A DNA stretch of 41,609 nucleotides from Verrucomicrobiota bacterium. Lineage in GTDB: Bacteria > Verrucomicrobiota > Verrucomicrobiia > Opitutales > UBA953. Made by a program: the position numbers and the translations under genes. The stretch is from positions 1-41,609 of the forward strand of contig JAURJZ010000055.1 of NCBI GenBank assembly GCA_030831965.1, given 5' to 3'. Numbering within the stretch: the first letter of the stretch is position 1; each line of letters opens with the position of its first letter. Positions 30,934 to 39,146 of this stretch are shown one piece after another. The notes under the pieces are model-generated. The model saw only the letters and a program-made list of their open reading frames with translations, ran no database searches and was not told the origin of the DNA.

Positions 30934-31854
30934 TCAGCCTCGCCGGGCGAGGCGCGCGCGGATCTCGCCGAGCAGCCGGGCGAGCTCCGGCATGGCCGCG
31001 CCGGCGGCGACGCCTCGCTCCAGCGGGAGCGTCCAGATGGGGTCCACCTCGACCTCGCGCCCGGCGAGGTAGTCGATGAGGCTCGAGGGGCGGTAGGCGC
31101 CCATGCCGGCCGTGACCTCGAGCTGCCGCCGGATGTGGTCGTCGCCGAAGGGCGCGCCCCGCGCCGCGGCGGCGGACTGGACCTCGAGCATGAGCCTGCG
31201 GGCGCGCTCCCGCAGGGCGGCGTCGCCCAGGATGCGGTCGGTCGTGACGCCGCCCGCGGCGATGGCGAGCCCGTTGAAGGGGATGTTCCAGCACAGCTTG
31301 CGCCAGAGGACGGACTCGAGCGAGTCATCCTCCCGCGCCTCGACGCCGGCGTGGCGGAGCAGGCTGGCGCAGGCGCGGACGCGGGCCTGGGTCGGCCCCT
31401 CGGCGGCGGCGAGCCGGATGTGGCCGGGCAGGGAGTTCTCGATCACCCCGGGCGCGGTGCGGTTGATGCACACGAAGCAGAGGCCGGCCACGACGGGCTC
31501 GGGGCCGCGGAGCCCGGCGAGGGCCTCGGCGTTGCCCATGCCGTTCTGGAGGGTGAGGAGGGTGGCGCCGGGCTTGGCCAGGGGCTCGACGAGCTCCGCG
31601 AGGCGGTGGTTGGCGGTGGCCTTGAGCGCGACCGCGACCAGGTCGAAGCGGCCCAGCCGGCCCGGATCGGTCTCGACCGCGGCGAGCCGGACCCGCCGCT
31701 CGGAGCGTCCGTCGCGCAGCAGGAGCCCGTCGCGCCGCAGCGTCTCGGCGTCGCCCCGCGCGAGGCACGCCACCTCGTTGCCGGCCAAGGCCAGCAACCC
31801 GGCGTACCAGCCGCCGACCGCGCCGGCGCCGACCATCGCGATGCGCAGGCTCAT
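30934..31854 (-). CDS. panE: Ketopantoate reductase (ApbA/PanE family)
   Basis: A 306-residue NADPH-dependent reductase that makes pantoate for coenzyme A, or a relative reducing other 2-ketoacids. The Rossmann motif GAGAVGGWYAG lies at the N-terminus, LKATANHR has the expected lysine after the nucleotide domain, and LQNGMGNAEAL, GGVTTDRI-type and WRKLCWNIPFNGL (catalytic Lys region) follow. The start overlaps the nadB stop by 4 nt, so it is translationally coupled to it. Cofactor-synthesis genes for NAD and CoA are therefore joined here. The exact substrate cannot be confirmed from sequence because this family has paralogs. Confidence 0.88.
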   Translation of the reverse strand: MSLRIAMVGAGAVGGWYAGLLALAGNEVACLARGDAETLRRDGLLLRDGRSERRVRLAAVETDPGRLGRFDLVAVALKATANHRLAELVEPLAKPGATLLTLQNGMGNAEALAGLRGPEPVVAGLCFVCINRTAPGVIENSLPGHIRLAAAEGPTQARVRACASLLRHAGVEAREDDSLESVLWRKLCWNIPFNGLAIAAGGVTTDRILGDAALRERARRLMLEVQSAAAARGAPFGDDHIRRQLEVTAGMGAYRPSSLIDYLAGREVEVDPIWTLPLERGVAAGAAMPELARLLGEIRARLARRG

Positions 31855-33449
31855 GGCGAGCGGCGGACGGAGGAGTGGAGCGCCTGGGGAAGCTTGGCCG
31901 GGTGGTCCGGCGTGTGGTGCAGGCCGCGGCTCTCCCGGCGCTGCTGGGCGCAGGTGACGATGAGCTCGGCGACGAGGACCAGGTTGCGCAGCTCGAGCAG
32001 CCGGGGCTCGACCCGGAAGTTCCAGTAATGCTCGCGGACCTCCTCGGCGAGGGTCCGGATTCGGCTCGCGGCCCGGGCGAGGCGCTTGTCGGTGCGGATG
32101 ATGCCGACGTAGTCCCACATCGCGCGGCGCAGCTCGTCCCAGTTGTGGGAGAGGACGACCCGCTCGTCCGGGTCCGCGGCGCTGCCGTCGACCCAGCCGG
32201 GGAGCCCGTCGGCGGGCGCCTCCGCGCGCGCGAGCTCGGCGGCCGCGCGGGCGCCGTCGTGGGCGACGACCACCGCCTCGAGGAGGGAGTTGGAGGCGAG
32301 ACGGTTCGCCCCGTGGAGCCCGGTGCAGGCGCACTCGCCGACGGCGTGCAGGCCGCGGATGGCGGTGCGGCCCGCCAGGTCGGTGGCGATTCCCCCGCAG
32401 AGGTAGTGGGCGGCGGGGACCACGGGGATGGGCTGGCGGGAGGGGTCGACGCCCGCGCGCAGGCAGGAGGCGTGGATGGTCGGGAAGCGCTCGGCGAAGC
32501 GGCCGCCGGCGACGCGGGTGGCGTCGAGCAGGACGTGGGGCGAGCCCGCGCGCTTCATCACGGTGTCGATGGCCCGGGCGACGACATCGCGAGGGGCGAG
32601 GTCCGCCTGGGGGTGGAAGTCGGCCATGAAGGCGCGGCCCTGGAGGTCGCGGAGGACCGCGCCCTCCCCCCGGACGGCCTCGGAGACCAGGGCGCGGGTG
32701 CCGTCGGCGGCGAAGAGGGCGGTGGGGTGGAACTGGACGAACTCCATGTCCCTGATCTCGGCGCCGGCGCGATGGGCCATCGCGATGCCGTCCCCGGTGG
32801 CGATCTCCGGGTTGGTGGTGTAAAGGTAGACCTGGCCGACGCCGCCCGTGGCGAGGACGACGACCGGGGCGGCGCAGGTCAGCACCCTGCCGGCGCGGGT
32901 GTCGAGCACGTAGAGTCCCCTGACCCGGTCGCCGCTCCGGCCGGGGTCGGCGCGCCCGAGCTTGCCGTCGGTGATGAGGTCGACCGCCAGGTGGTGCTCG
33001 AGGAGGGTGACGCCGGGCAGCCGGGCCACGGCGAGGAGCAGGGCCGACTCGATCGCGCGGCCGGTCATGTCGCGCGCGTGCAGGATGCGCCTCCGGGTGT
33101 GGCCGCCCTCGCGCCCCAGGTCGTGCCGCCCGTCGCGCCCGCGCTCGAAGTCGACTCCCCAGGCGATGAGCTCGCGCACGCGGGCCGGTCCGGCCGCGAC
33201 GATCGCCTCGACGACGGCGCGGTCGCAGAGCCCGTCGCCCGCGGCCAGGGTGTCGGTGACGTGGCTGGCCAGGCTGTCGTCCTCGGCGGTCACGCAGGCG
33301 ATGCCGCCCTGGGCCCAGTTGGTGTTGGAGTCCGACTTGGTCTTCTTCGTGACAATCCCGACGCGCAGCCCGGCCTCGGCCAGCTTGAGCGCGAAGCTCA
33401 GCCCGCCGATGCCGCTGCCGACCACGACGGCGTCGAAGGATGCGTTCAT
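31851..33449 (-). CDS. nadB: L-aspartate oxidase
   Basis: A 532-residue FAD enzyme that oxidises aspartate to iminoaspartate in de novo NAD synthesis. The FAD-binding VVGSGIGGLSFALKLAEAG starts the protein. NTNWAQGGIACV is the NadB signature near the isoalloxazine. FVQFHPTALF, SEAVRGEGAVL and HGANRLASNSLLEA mark the fumarate reductase/succinate dehydrogenase fold, and the helical C-domain ends near residue 500. The tail (QQRRESRGLHHTPDHP) is as in other NadB proteins. nadA and nadC are not in the window. It lies 50 nt downstream of dtd and overlaps panE by 4 nt. Confidence 0.96.
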   Translation of the reverse strand: MNASFDAVVVGSGIGGLSFALKLAEAGLRVGIVTKKTKSDSNTNWAQGGIACVTAEDDSLASHVTDTLAAGDGLCDRAVVEAIVAAGPARVRELIAWGVDFERGRDGRHDLGREGGHTRRRILHARDMTGRAIESALLLAVARLPGVTLLEHHLAVDLITDGKLGRADPGRSGDRVRGLYVLDTRAGRVLTCAAPVVVLATGGVGQVYLYTTNPEIATGDGIAMAHRAGAEIRDMEFVQFHPTALFAADGTRALVSEAVRGEGAVLRDLQGRAFMADFHPQADLAPRDVVARAIDTVMKRAGSPHVLLDATRVAGGRFAERFPTIHASCLRAGVDPSRQPIPVVPAAHYLCGGIATDLAGRTAIRGLHAVGECACTGLHGANRLASNSLLEAVVVAHDGARAAAELARAEAPADGLPGWVDGSAADPDERVVLSHNWDELRRAMWDYVGIIRTDKRLARAASRIRTLAEEVREHYWNFRVEPRLLELRNLVLVAELIVTCAQQRRESRGLHHTPDHPAKLPQALHSSVRRSP

Positions 33450-33499
33450 GAGGGCGGGGGATTACGGGCCGAAGGCGGGGGAACGGAAGGTCGAATTGC

Positions 33500-33937
33500 T
33501 CACGCCTCGAGGATGAAGGTCGCGGGGCCGTCGTTGGCGAGGTCGACGCGCATGCCCGCCCCGAAGACCCCGGTCGGGACGGGCCGGCCGAGCCGCGACG
33601 ACAGCTCGGCCACGAAGCCCTCGAAGAGGGGCCGCGCCGCCTCGGAGGGCATCGCCCGGTGGAACGAGGGGCGGTTGCCCTTGCCGAGGTCGGCCTGAAG
33701 GGTGAACTGGCTGACGGCCAGCGCCTCGCCGCCCTCGAGCAGGGAACGGCCCATGCGCCCCTCCGCGTCGTCGAGCACGCGCAGCTTGGCGACCCGCTCG
33801 GCGAGCCTGGCGGCCGACCCCGCGGTGTCGTCCTTCCCGACCCCGACGAGCAGGAGGAGGCCGGGACCGATCCGGGAAACCTCGGCGCCGGCCACGGCGA
33901 CGGCGGCGTGCAGCACCCGTTGGACAACGCAGACCAT
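33500..33937 (-). CDS. dtd: D-aminoacyl-tRNA deacylase
   Basis: A 145-residue enzyme that hydrolyses D-amino acids, and glycine mischarged on tRNA-Ala, from tRNA. The signature SQFTLQADLGKGNRPSF is intact, as is the Gly-cis-Pro motif in NDGPATFILEA at the C-terminus. ATG 33937 (MVCVVQRVLHAAVAV) is the family start; the frame remains open further upstream but crosses the divergent gene's promoter region. A -10-like GACAAT ends 6 nt before the ATG. First gene of the likely dtd-nadB-panE operon. Confidence 0.95.
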   Translation of the reverse strand: MVCVVQRVLHAAVAVAGAEVSRIGPGLLLLVGVGKDDTAGSAARLAERVAKLRVLDDAEGRMGRSLLEGGEALAVSQFTLQADLGKGNRPSFHRAMPSEAARPLFEGFVAELSSRLGRPVPTGVFGAGMRVDLANDGPATFILEA

Positions 33938-33943
33938 GGGGGG

Positions 33944-33972
33944 ATTGTCGCGACGCAACCCCATGGTTACAA
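33944..33972 (-). promoter_or_regulatory. Putative dtd-nadB-panE promoter, leaderless geometry
   Basis: On the minus strand TTGTAA (33967-33972) and GACAAT (33944-33949) are separated by exactly 17 nt. Each matches four of six consensus bases. The -10 box ends 6 nt before ATG 33937, so transcription would start at the A of the start codon. Confidence 0.55.
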
Positions 33973-34014
33973 GGCTCTTCCGAGGTGTCCTTGACGCCGG
34001 CCCGCCGCCGGCCA

Positions 34015-35328
34015 ATGGTGGGGGTTTGCCCGGTGGAAATCGTCCTCATCCTCGCCTCGATCCTGGTCACGGCCGTCTTCGCCATGGCCGAGATCGCCTT
34101 GGTGACCTCGAACGAGCAGCGGCTGGCCCAGCGGGCCGCCCAGGGGAGCCGGGGCGCCCGGGACGCGATCGAGCTCCTCAGCCAGCCCACGCGTTTCCTC
34201 TCCACGATCGAGATGGGGATCACCTTCGCGGGGGTCCTGGGCGCGATTTACGCGGGAGCCCCGCTGGCCCTCCGGCTTGAGCCGCACCTGGCCGGCCTCG
34301 GTGTCGACTGGGTCGCCGGGAACGCGCGCGTCGTGGCCGAGGGCGCCGTCGCGTTCGGGGTGGGCGCGGCGACCATCGTCTTCGCCTCGCTTGTGCCCAA
34401 GCGTCTGGCGCTGCAGCACCCCGAGCCGATCGCGGTCTTCCTCTCCCCCCCTCTCCGCTGGGTGGCCCGCGTCGCCGCGCCCCTCATCCGCGCGATGAGC
34501 TGGGTGGCCGACCAGTTCCTGCGTCCCCTCGGCGCGACGAGCGCCGCGCGGGGCGGCGTGAGCGAGGACGAGATCCGGCTCCTGATCGACAAGGGAATCG
34601 CCTCCGGCGTCTTCCACGAGGGCGAGCGCCGGATGGTGGCCGGCGCGATGGCCCTCGACGCCACCACGGCGGAGCAGCTGATGACCCCGGCGAACCGGGT
34701 GGTCTGGCTCAACCTCGACGACACCGACGAGGTCAACTGGCGGAAGGTCGTGGCCTCGGGCCACACCTGGTTCCCGGTTTTCCGCGGCTCACCCGACCGC
34801 GCGCTCGGCGTGGTCTCGGTCAAGCGCCTCTGGTCGAACCTGGCGCTGGCCGGCACCGCGGTGGTGCGCGACCTGGTGACGCCGGCGCCGTCCGTGCCGC
34901 CCTCGCTTCCCGCGACCCAGCTGCTCGAGCGCTTCCGCAAGGAGAAGATCCACCTCGCGCTGGTGGAGGATGAGTTCGGCCGGGTGCGCGGCGTGGTCTC
35001 GCTCAACGACGTGCTCGAGCGCATCGTGGGCGAGCTCCCGGGCGAGCTCGCCTCGGCGCGCAGCCAGCGGGTGCGCCGCCGCGACGACGGCACCCTCGTG
35101 GTCGACGCGCTGCTCCCGGTGCCCCAGTTCCGCGAGGCGCTCGCGCTCGCGCAGCCGCTCCCGGGCGAGGGGACCGGACGGTTCACGACGGTGGCGGGCT
35201 TCCTGCAGCGGGCGCTCGGGCGCCTGCCGGAGGAGGGCGACCGGGTCGAGGTCCCCGGGCACGTCGTCGAGGTGCTGGACATGGATGGCCACCGGGTGGA
35301 CAAGGTCCTTGTCACCCGCGCCGGCTGA
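34015..35328 (+). CDS. CorC/HlyC-type hemolysin-family membrane protein with CBS pair
   Basis: A 437-residue protein with the standard three-part layout. The DUF21/CNNM membrane domain (about residues 1-180) has EIALVTSNEQRLAQRAAQGS and FLSTIEMGITFAGVLGAIYAG. The CBS-domain pair (about 200-320) has TAEQLMTPANRVV and VEDEFGRVRGVVSLNDVLE. The CorC_HlyC transporter-associated domain (about 335-437) ends at VEVLDMDGHRVDKVLV. Related proteins act in Mg2+ or Co2+ efflux and bind nucleotides through the CBS domains. ATG 34015 is preferred to the GTG at 33985 because the membrane domain begins soon after it. It is divergent from dtd and is followed 52 nt later by hisF in the same direction. Confidence 0.92.
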   Translation: MVGVCPVEIVLILASILVTAVFAMAEIALVTSNEQRLAQRAAQGSRGARDAIELLSQPTRFLSTIEMGITFAGVLGAIYAGAPLALRLEPHLAGLGVDWVAGNARVVAEGAVAFGVGAATIVFASLVPKRLALQHPEPIAVFLSPPLRWVARVAAPLIRAMSWVADQFLRPLGATSAARGGVSEDEIRLLIDKGIASGVFHEGERRMVAGAMALDATTAEQLMTPANRVVWLNLDDTDEVNWRKVVASGHTWFPVFRGSPDRALGVVSVKRLWSNLALAGTAVVRDLVTPAPSVPPSLPATQLLERFRKEKIHLALVEDEFGRVRGVVSLNDVLERIVGELPGELASARSQRVRRRDDGTLVVDALLPVPQFREALALAQPLPGEGTGRFTTVAGFLQRALGRLPEEGDRVEVPGHVVEVLDMDGHRVDKVLVTRAG

Positions 35329-35330
35329 GC

Positions 35331-35376
35331 CCGATTAGCCGCTTGTCCCCCGGCGCGGCCCGTTCATCCTCCCCGC
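35331..35376 (+). promoter_or_regulatory. Promoter-like element upstream of hisF
   Basis: CCGATTA-GC-CGCTTG-TCCCCC (35331-35350) repeats the element at 19507 before the OmpA-like gene. GGCCCGTTCATCCTCCCCGC (35357-35376) matches 30453-30472 before the small lipoprotein gene in 18 of 20 positions. TTGTCC (35343-35348) and CATCCT (35365-35370) are 16 nt apart. Confidence 0.42.
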
Positions 35377-35380
35377 GACC

Positions 35381-36142
35381 ATGCCCCTCTCCGTCCGCAT
35401 CATCCCCTGCCTCGACGTCCATGCCGGCCGGGTTGTCAAGGGCGTTCGGTTCGAGGAGCTGCGTGACGCGGGCGACCCCGTCGCGGTGGCCGCGGCCTAC
35501 GAGGCGCAGGGGGCGGACGAGCTGGTCTTCCTCGACATCACCGCCTCGAGCGAGGGGCGCCGGACGATGATCGAGGTCGTGGAGAGGACCGCCGACCAGG
35601 TGTTCATGCCGCTGACGGTCGGGGGCGGGCTGCGCTCGGTCGAGGACATCCGCGCGATGCTCAACGCGGGCGCCGACAAGGTCTCGCTCAACACCTCCGC
35701 CGTGCGCGACCCCGGCCTTGTGCGCGAGGCGTCGCGCCGCCTGGGCAACCAGTGCATCGTGGTCGCGATCGACGCCAAGCGCGTGGCGCCGGGCCGATGG
35801 GAGGTCTTCACCCATGGCGGCCGCAACCCCGCGGGCATCGATGCGGTCGAGTGGGCCCGGCGCATGCGCGAGCACGGCGCGGGCGAGATCCTGCTCACGA
35901 GCATGGACGCCGACGGCACCAAGGACGGCTACGACGTGCCCCTGACCCGGGCGGTCTGCGACGCGGTCGACATCCCCGTCGTCGCCTCCGGGGGCGCGGG
36001 CCGGCTCGAGCACCTCGCGGACGTCCTGCGCGACGGGCATGCCAGCGCCGTGCTCGCCGCGTCCATCTTCCACTTCGGCACCTTCACCGTCCGTCAGGCC
36101 AAGGAGCATCTCCGCTCGGCCGGCCTTCCCGTGCGGCTCTGA
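35381..36142 (+). CDS. hisF: Imidazole glycerol phosphate synthase subunit HisF
   Basis: A 253-residue TIM-barrel cyclase that, with glutaminase HisH, makes imidazole glycerol phosphate and AICAR in histidine synthesis. The two catalytic aspartates are present: Asp12 in [14 protein letters not shown] and Asp131 in VVAIDAKR. The phosphate-binding loops [13 protein letters not shown], and [13 protein letters not shown] with AASIFHFG are complete. No other his gene is nearby, so the histidine genes are scattered. The start is set by the family N-terminus and the upstream promoter-like element. Convergent with the isochorismate synthase gene, 6 nt apart. Confidence 0.97.
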   Translation: MPLSVRIIPCLDVHAGRVVKGVRFEELRDAGDPVAVAAAYEAQGADELVFLDITASSEGRRTMIEVVERTADQVFMPLTVGGGLRSVEDIRAMLNAGADKVSLNTSAVRDPGLVREASRRLGNQCIVVAIDAKRVAPGRWEVFTHGGRNPAGIDAVEWARRMREHGAGEILLTSMDADGTKDGYDVPLTRAVCDAVDIPVVASGGAGRLEHLADVLRDGHASAVLAASIFHFGTFTVRQAKEHLRSAGLPVRL

Positions 36143-36148
36143 CGGCGC

Positions 36149-37480
36149 TCAGGCGAGCGACTCCAGGATGGTGCGGAGCTTCATCTCGGTCTCGGCCGCC
36201 TCGGCGGCCGGGTCGGACCCGTCGACGATGCCCGCGCCGGCATAGGCGCGCGCCCGGTTGCCGGAGAGCTCGGCGCACCGCAGGGCCACGAGGAGCTCGC
36301 CGGACCGGCCGTCGGCGCCCACCCAGCCGACGGCTCCCGTGTACAGGCCGCGGTCGTGCGGCTCGAAGCCCGGGATGTAGGGCAGGGCGCTGGCGCGCGG
36401 CTTGCCGCCGACGGCGGGAGTGGGGTGCAGCTCCCCGGCCACCTCGAGGAACCGGCGCCGGGCGGGCAGGCGCGCGGTCACGGGGGTGCGCAGGTGCATC
36501 ACCTTGCCGAGCCGGAGGAGCTCCGTGCGGCTCGCCACCTCGCCCTCGATCCCGACCAGGCTGAGGCGGCGGAGGATGGAGGCGGTGACGACATTGTGCT
36601 CGCGGTTGTCCTTGTCGCTGGCGAGCAGCGCGTCGGCGAGGGCGGCGTCCTCCGAGGGCGTCGAGCCGCGCCGGGTGGTTCCCGCGACCGCCTCGGTGCG
36701 GAGGGCGTCGCCCGCGACGGCGAGGAGCGTCTCGGGCGTCGAGCCGACCAGGGAGCCGTTGGGTGTGTCGGCGAGGAAGGCGTGGCAGGCCGGGTTGGAG
36801 CTGCGCAGGCGGTGCAGGGTGGCGTGGGCGTCGAAGGGTCGGTGCCGCCGCCAGTCGAAGGCCCGCGTCAGGACCACCTTCTCGAAGGCGCCCTCGCGGA
36901 TGAGCTCCGTCGCCCGGCGCACGGCTGAGACAAACCAGGGACCGCCGACCTCCGAGAGGACGGGATGGGCGTCGGGCTCGGGCAGCCCCGTCGGCCGGTA
37001 GGCGAACCTGAGGAAGCGCTCGGCGCGAGCGGCGAGGCGGGCCTCGGCCTGGTCATCCGCGGCCTCGGCGAGGACGACGGTGGTGCCGCGGTCCGAGCTG
37101 ATGACCTGCCAGGCGGGCAGGAAGAGCCGGGACGACAGGCCGGCTGCCTCGCCTCCGGCGTGGAAGGGGAAGCGGGCGCAGATCCTGGGGGCCGTTCCGA
37201 TCGAACGCAGGGACGCTGTAAGCGCGCGCAGCCAGTCGTCGGCCTCGGCGAACCGGCCCGGGCCGACGCCTTCCCAGCTGGCGACGGCCTCGCCGGCGGC
37301 GAAGGCGACGCCGCGCGCGGGCGTCTCGAGGTAGGCGCTGGGACCGCAGGGGGAGAGGGTCTCGAGCACGGCCAGCGGGTCGAGGTGGGGAACCTCGAGG
37401 GCGCGCGAGACAAAGGCCGTCGCGGCGGCGGGAGGGGTTCCCCGGTCCGGGCGCGCGGCTTCGTCGGGCTTCGAGGACAT
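36149..37480 (-). CDS. Isochorismate synthase (MenF-like)
   Basis: A 443-residue chorismate-utilising enzyme. The C-terminal catalytic domain shows KVVLTRAF with the general-base Lys, LVGSTPETLL with the Glu of the active site, GTTRRG, ELHPTPAVGG and LYTGAVGWVG, then the Mg-binding YAGAGIVDGSDPAAE. HPTPAVGG and the presence of the Lys favour isochorismate synthase (menaquinone or siderophore routes) over anthranilate or aminodeoxychorismate synthase. No other menaquinone gene is nearby. It lies 43 nt downstream of metG in the same direction. The N-terminal 30 residues are Pro/Ala-rich and poorly conserved, so the start could be later. Confidence 0.88.
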   Translation of the reverse strand: MSSKPDEAARPDRGTPPAAATAFVSRALEVPHLDPLAVLETLSPCGPSAYLETPARGVAFAAGEAVASWEGVGPGRFAEADDWLRALTASLRSIGTAPRICARFPFHAGGEAAGLSSRLFLPAWQVISSDRGTTVVLAEAADDQAEARLAARAERFLRFAYRPTGLPEPDAHPVLSEVGGPWFVSAVRRATELIREGAFEKVVLTRAFDWRRHRPFDAHATLHRLRSSNPACHAFLADTPNGSLVGSTPETLLAVAGDALRTEAVAGTTRRGSTPSEDAALADALLASDKDNREHNVVTASILRRLSLVGIEGEVASRTELLRLGKVMHLRTPVTARLPARRRFLEVAGELHPTPAVGGKPRASALPYIPGFEPHDRGLYTGAVGWVGADGRSGELLVALRCAELSGNRARAYAGAGIVDGSDPAAEAAETEMKLRTILESLA

Positions 37481-37523
37481 GGGCCGAAGGTTGGGGATTT
37501 GCCCCGGTTGGCAAACGGCGGGC

Positions 37524-39089
37524 CTAGCTGGCGGGCGTCGCCGGAGGGTCGAGCGGAGGGAAGAGGATGTCCTTCTCCGCCAAGGCTCGGCCGACGCCGA
37601 CGGAGGACCAGGCGAGCCCCTCGTCGAGCCGGGTGGCGGGAGGCAGCCCGAGGTCGGCGAGGAGGCGGGTGGAGACGGTCGGCATGACCGGGGTCAGGCA
37701 GGTGGCGACGAGGCGCAGGCCCTCGCCGACATGGGCGAGGCAGCTGTCGAGCCGGGACCGGTCCGCGGGATCGGCGGACTTCCCGAGCTTCCAGGGCGCG
37801 CGGGTGTCGACATAGGCGTTGAGGGCGCGGATGAAGACCCAGAGCTCCTCGAGCGACTCCTTGAGCTGGAGGTCGGACGAGAGGGCGAGGTATTTGGCCG
37901 CGGTCGAGGACCAGAGGGCCCGCAGCTCGCGCTCGGGCGCCTCGTCGGCGGCGGGCGCGGGCAGCTTGCCCGCGGCGTAGCGGCCCGCCATGTTGAGCAG
38001 GCGGTTGAGCAGGTTGCCGAGGTCGTTGCCGAGGTCGGTCCGGTAACGCTGCCGGAAGAGCTCGAGGGTGAACTCGCTGTCCTGCCCGAGCGTCATCTCG
38101 CGGATGAGGAAATAGCGCAGGGGATCGGCCCCGTGGTCGCGGGCGAGGGCGAGCGCGTCGAGGGGCCTGGGGGCCGGCTCCCCCGCGGCCGCGGCCGGGG
38201 CCTGGGTCTTCGAGACCTTGGCCCCGCCCATGGTCCACCAGCCGTGGACGAGCAGGCGGCGGGGCGGCTCGAGGCCGAGCGCCTTGAGCATGCAGGGCCA
38301 GTAGACGGCGTGGGGCGGGACGAGGATGTCCTTGCCGATGACGTGCAGGTCGGCCGGCCAGAGGCCCTTGTCGGCGACGGCGGAGTAGTAGTTGGTGAGG
38401 GCGTCGAACCAGACATACGTCACGTAGTCGCGGTCGAACGGGAGCTCGATGCCCCAGCTCAGCCGGGACTTGGGGCGGGAGATGCAGAGGTCGTTGACCG
38501 GCTCGCGGAGGAACTCGAGCACCTGCCTTTGCCGGAACCGCGGGTAGACGAAGTCGGGGTGGGTCTCGAGGTGCCCGACCAGCCAGGCTTGGAACTGCGA
38601 GAGGCGGAAGAAGTAGTTGGCCTCGGTCAGCTGGACGACCTCGCCGAGGAGGGAGGGCCATGAGCCGTCCGGCGCCCGGTCCTTCTCGAGGAGGAACTGC
38701 TCCTGGCGGACCGAGTAGAAGCCGGTGTACTCGGCGCGGTAGACGAGGCCGGCGTCGAACAGCCGCTGGAGCGCGTCCTGGACGACGCGGACATGGCGGG
38801 GCTCGGTGGTGCGGATGTAGTCGTCGTTGGAGATGTCGAGCAGCCCGAGCATGCCGCGGAAGAGCCCGGCGATGGCGTCGCAGTGGGCCCGGGGCTCGAT
38901 CCCGGCGCGGCGCGCCGTCTGCTCCACCTTCTGGCCGTGCTCGTCGAGCCCGGTGAGGAAGTGGACCTGGTCGCCTCGCATCCTCCGGTGGCGGGCGATG
39001 ACATCGGCGAGGACCTTCTCGTAGGCGTGCCCGAGGTGGGGCGCCCCGTTGGCGTAGTCGATGGCGGTGGTGAGGTAAAAGCGACCCAT
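37524..39089 (-). CDS. metG: Methionyl-tRNA synthetase lacking zinc knuckle
   Basis: A 521-residue class I synthetase that charges tRNA-Met. The HIGH motif is HLGH (18-21) in DYANGAPHLGHAYEK. The KMSKS motif is the variant KVSKT (291-295). The connective-peptide segment (about 121-160, YTGFYSVRQEQFLLEKD) lacks the cysteines that bind zinc in the usual one- or two-knuckle enzymes. An Ala/Pro-rich insert follows KVSKT (QAPAAAAGEPAPRP). The C-terminal EMAP/Trbp111-like tRNA-binding domain is absent, because the protein stops after the anticodon-binding helices. ATG 39089 is the family start. It lies 57 nt downstream of the orphan gene and upstream of the isochorismate synthase gene. Confidence 0.95.
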   Translation of the reverse strand: MGRFYLTTAIDYANGAPHLGHAYEKVLADVIARHRRMRGDQVHFLTGLDEHGQKVEQTARRAGIEPRAHCDAIAGLFRGMLGLLDISNDDYIRTTEPRHVRVVQDALQRLFDAGLVYRAEYTGFYSVRQEQFLLEKDRAPDGSWPSLLGEVVQLTEANYFFRLSQFQAWLVGHLETHPDFVYPRFRQRQVLEFLREPVNDLCISRPKSRLSWGIELPFDRDYVTYVWFDALTNYYSAVADKGLWPADLHVIGKDILVPPHAVYWPCMLKALGLEPPRRLLVHGWWTMGGAKVSKTQAPAAAAGEPAPRPLDALALARDHGADPLRYFLIREMTLGQDSEFTLELFRQRYRTDLGNDLGNLLNRLLNMAGRYAAGKLPAPAADEAPERELRALWSSTAAKYLALSSDLQLKESLEELWVFIRALNAYVDTRAPWKLGKSADPADRSRLDSCLAHVGEGLRLVATCLTPVMPTVSTRLLADLGLPPATRLDEGLAWSSVGVGRALAEKDILFPPLDPPATPAS

Positions 39090-39146
39090 GGGAGGCCCCA
39101 CCCTTGGCGAATCGCCGGCGGCGCGCAAGGCAGGGCTGACCGGGCG

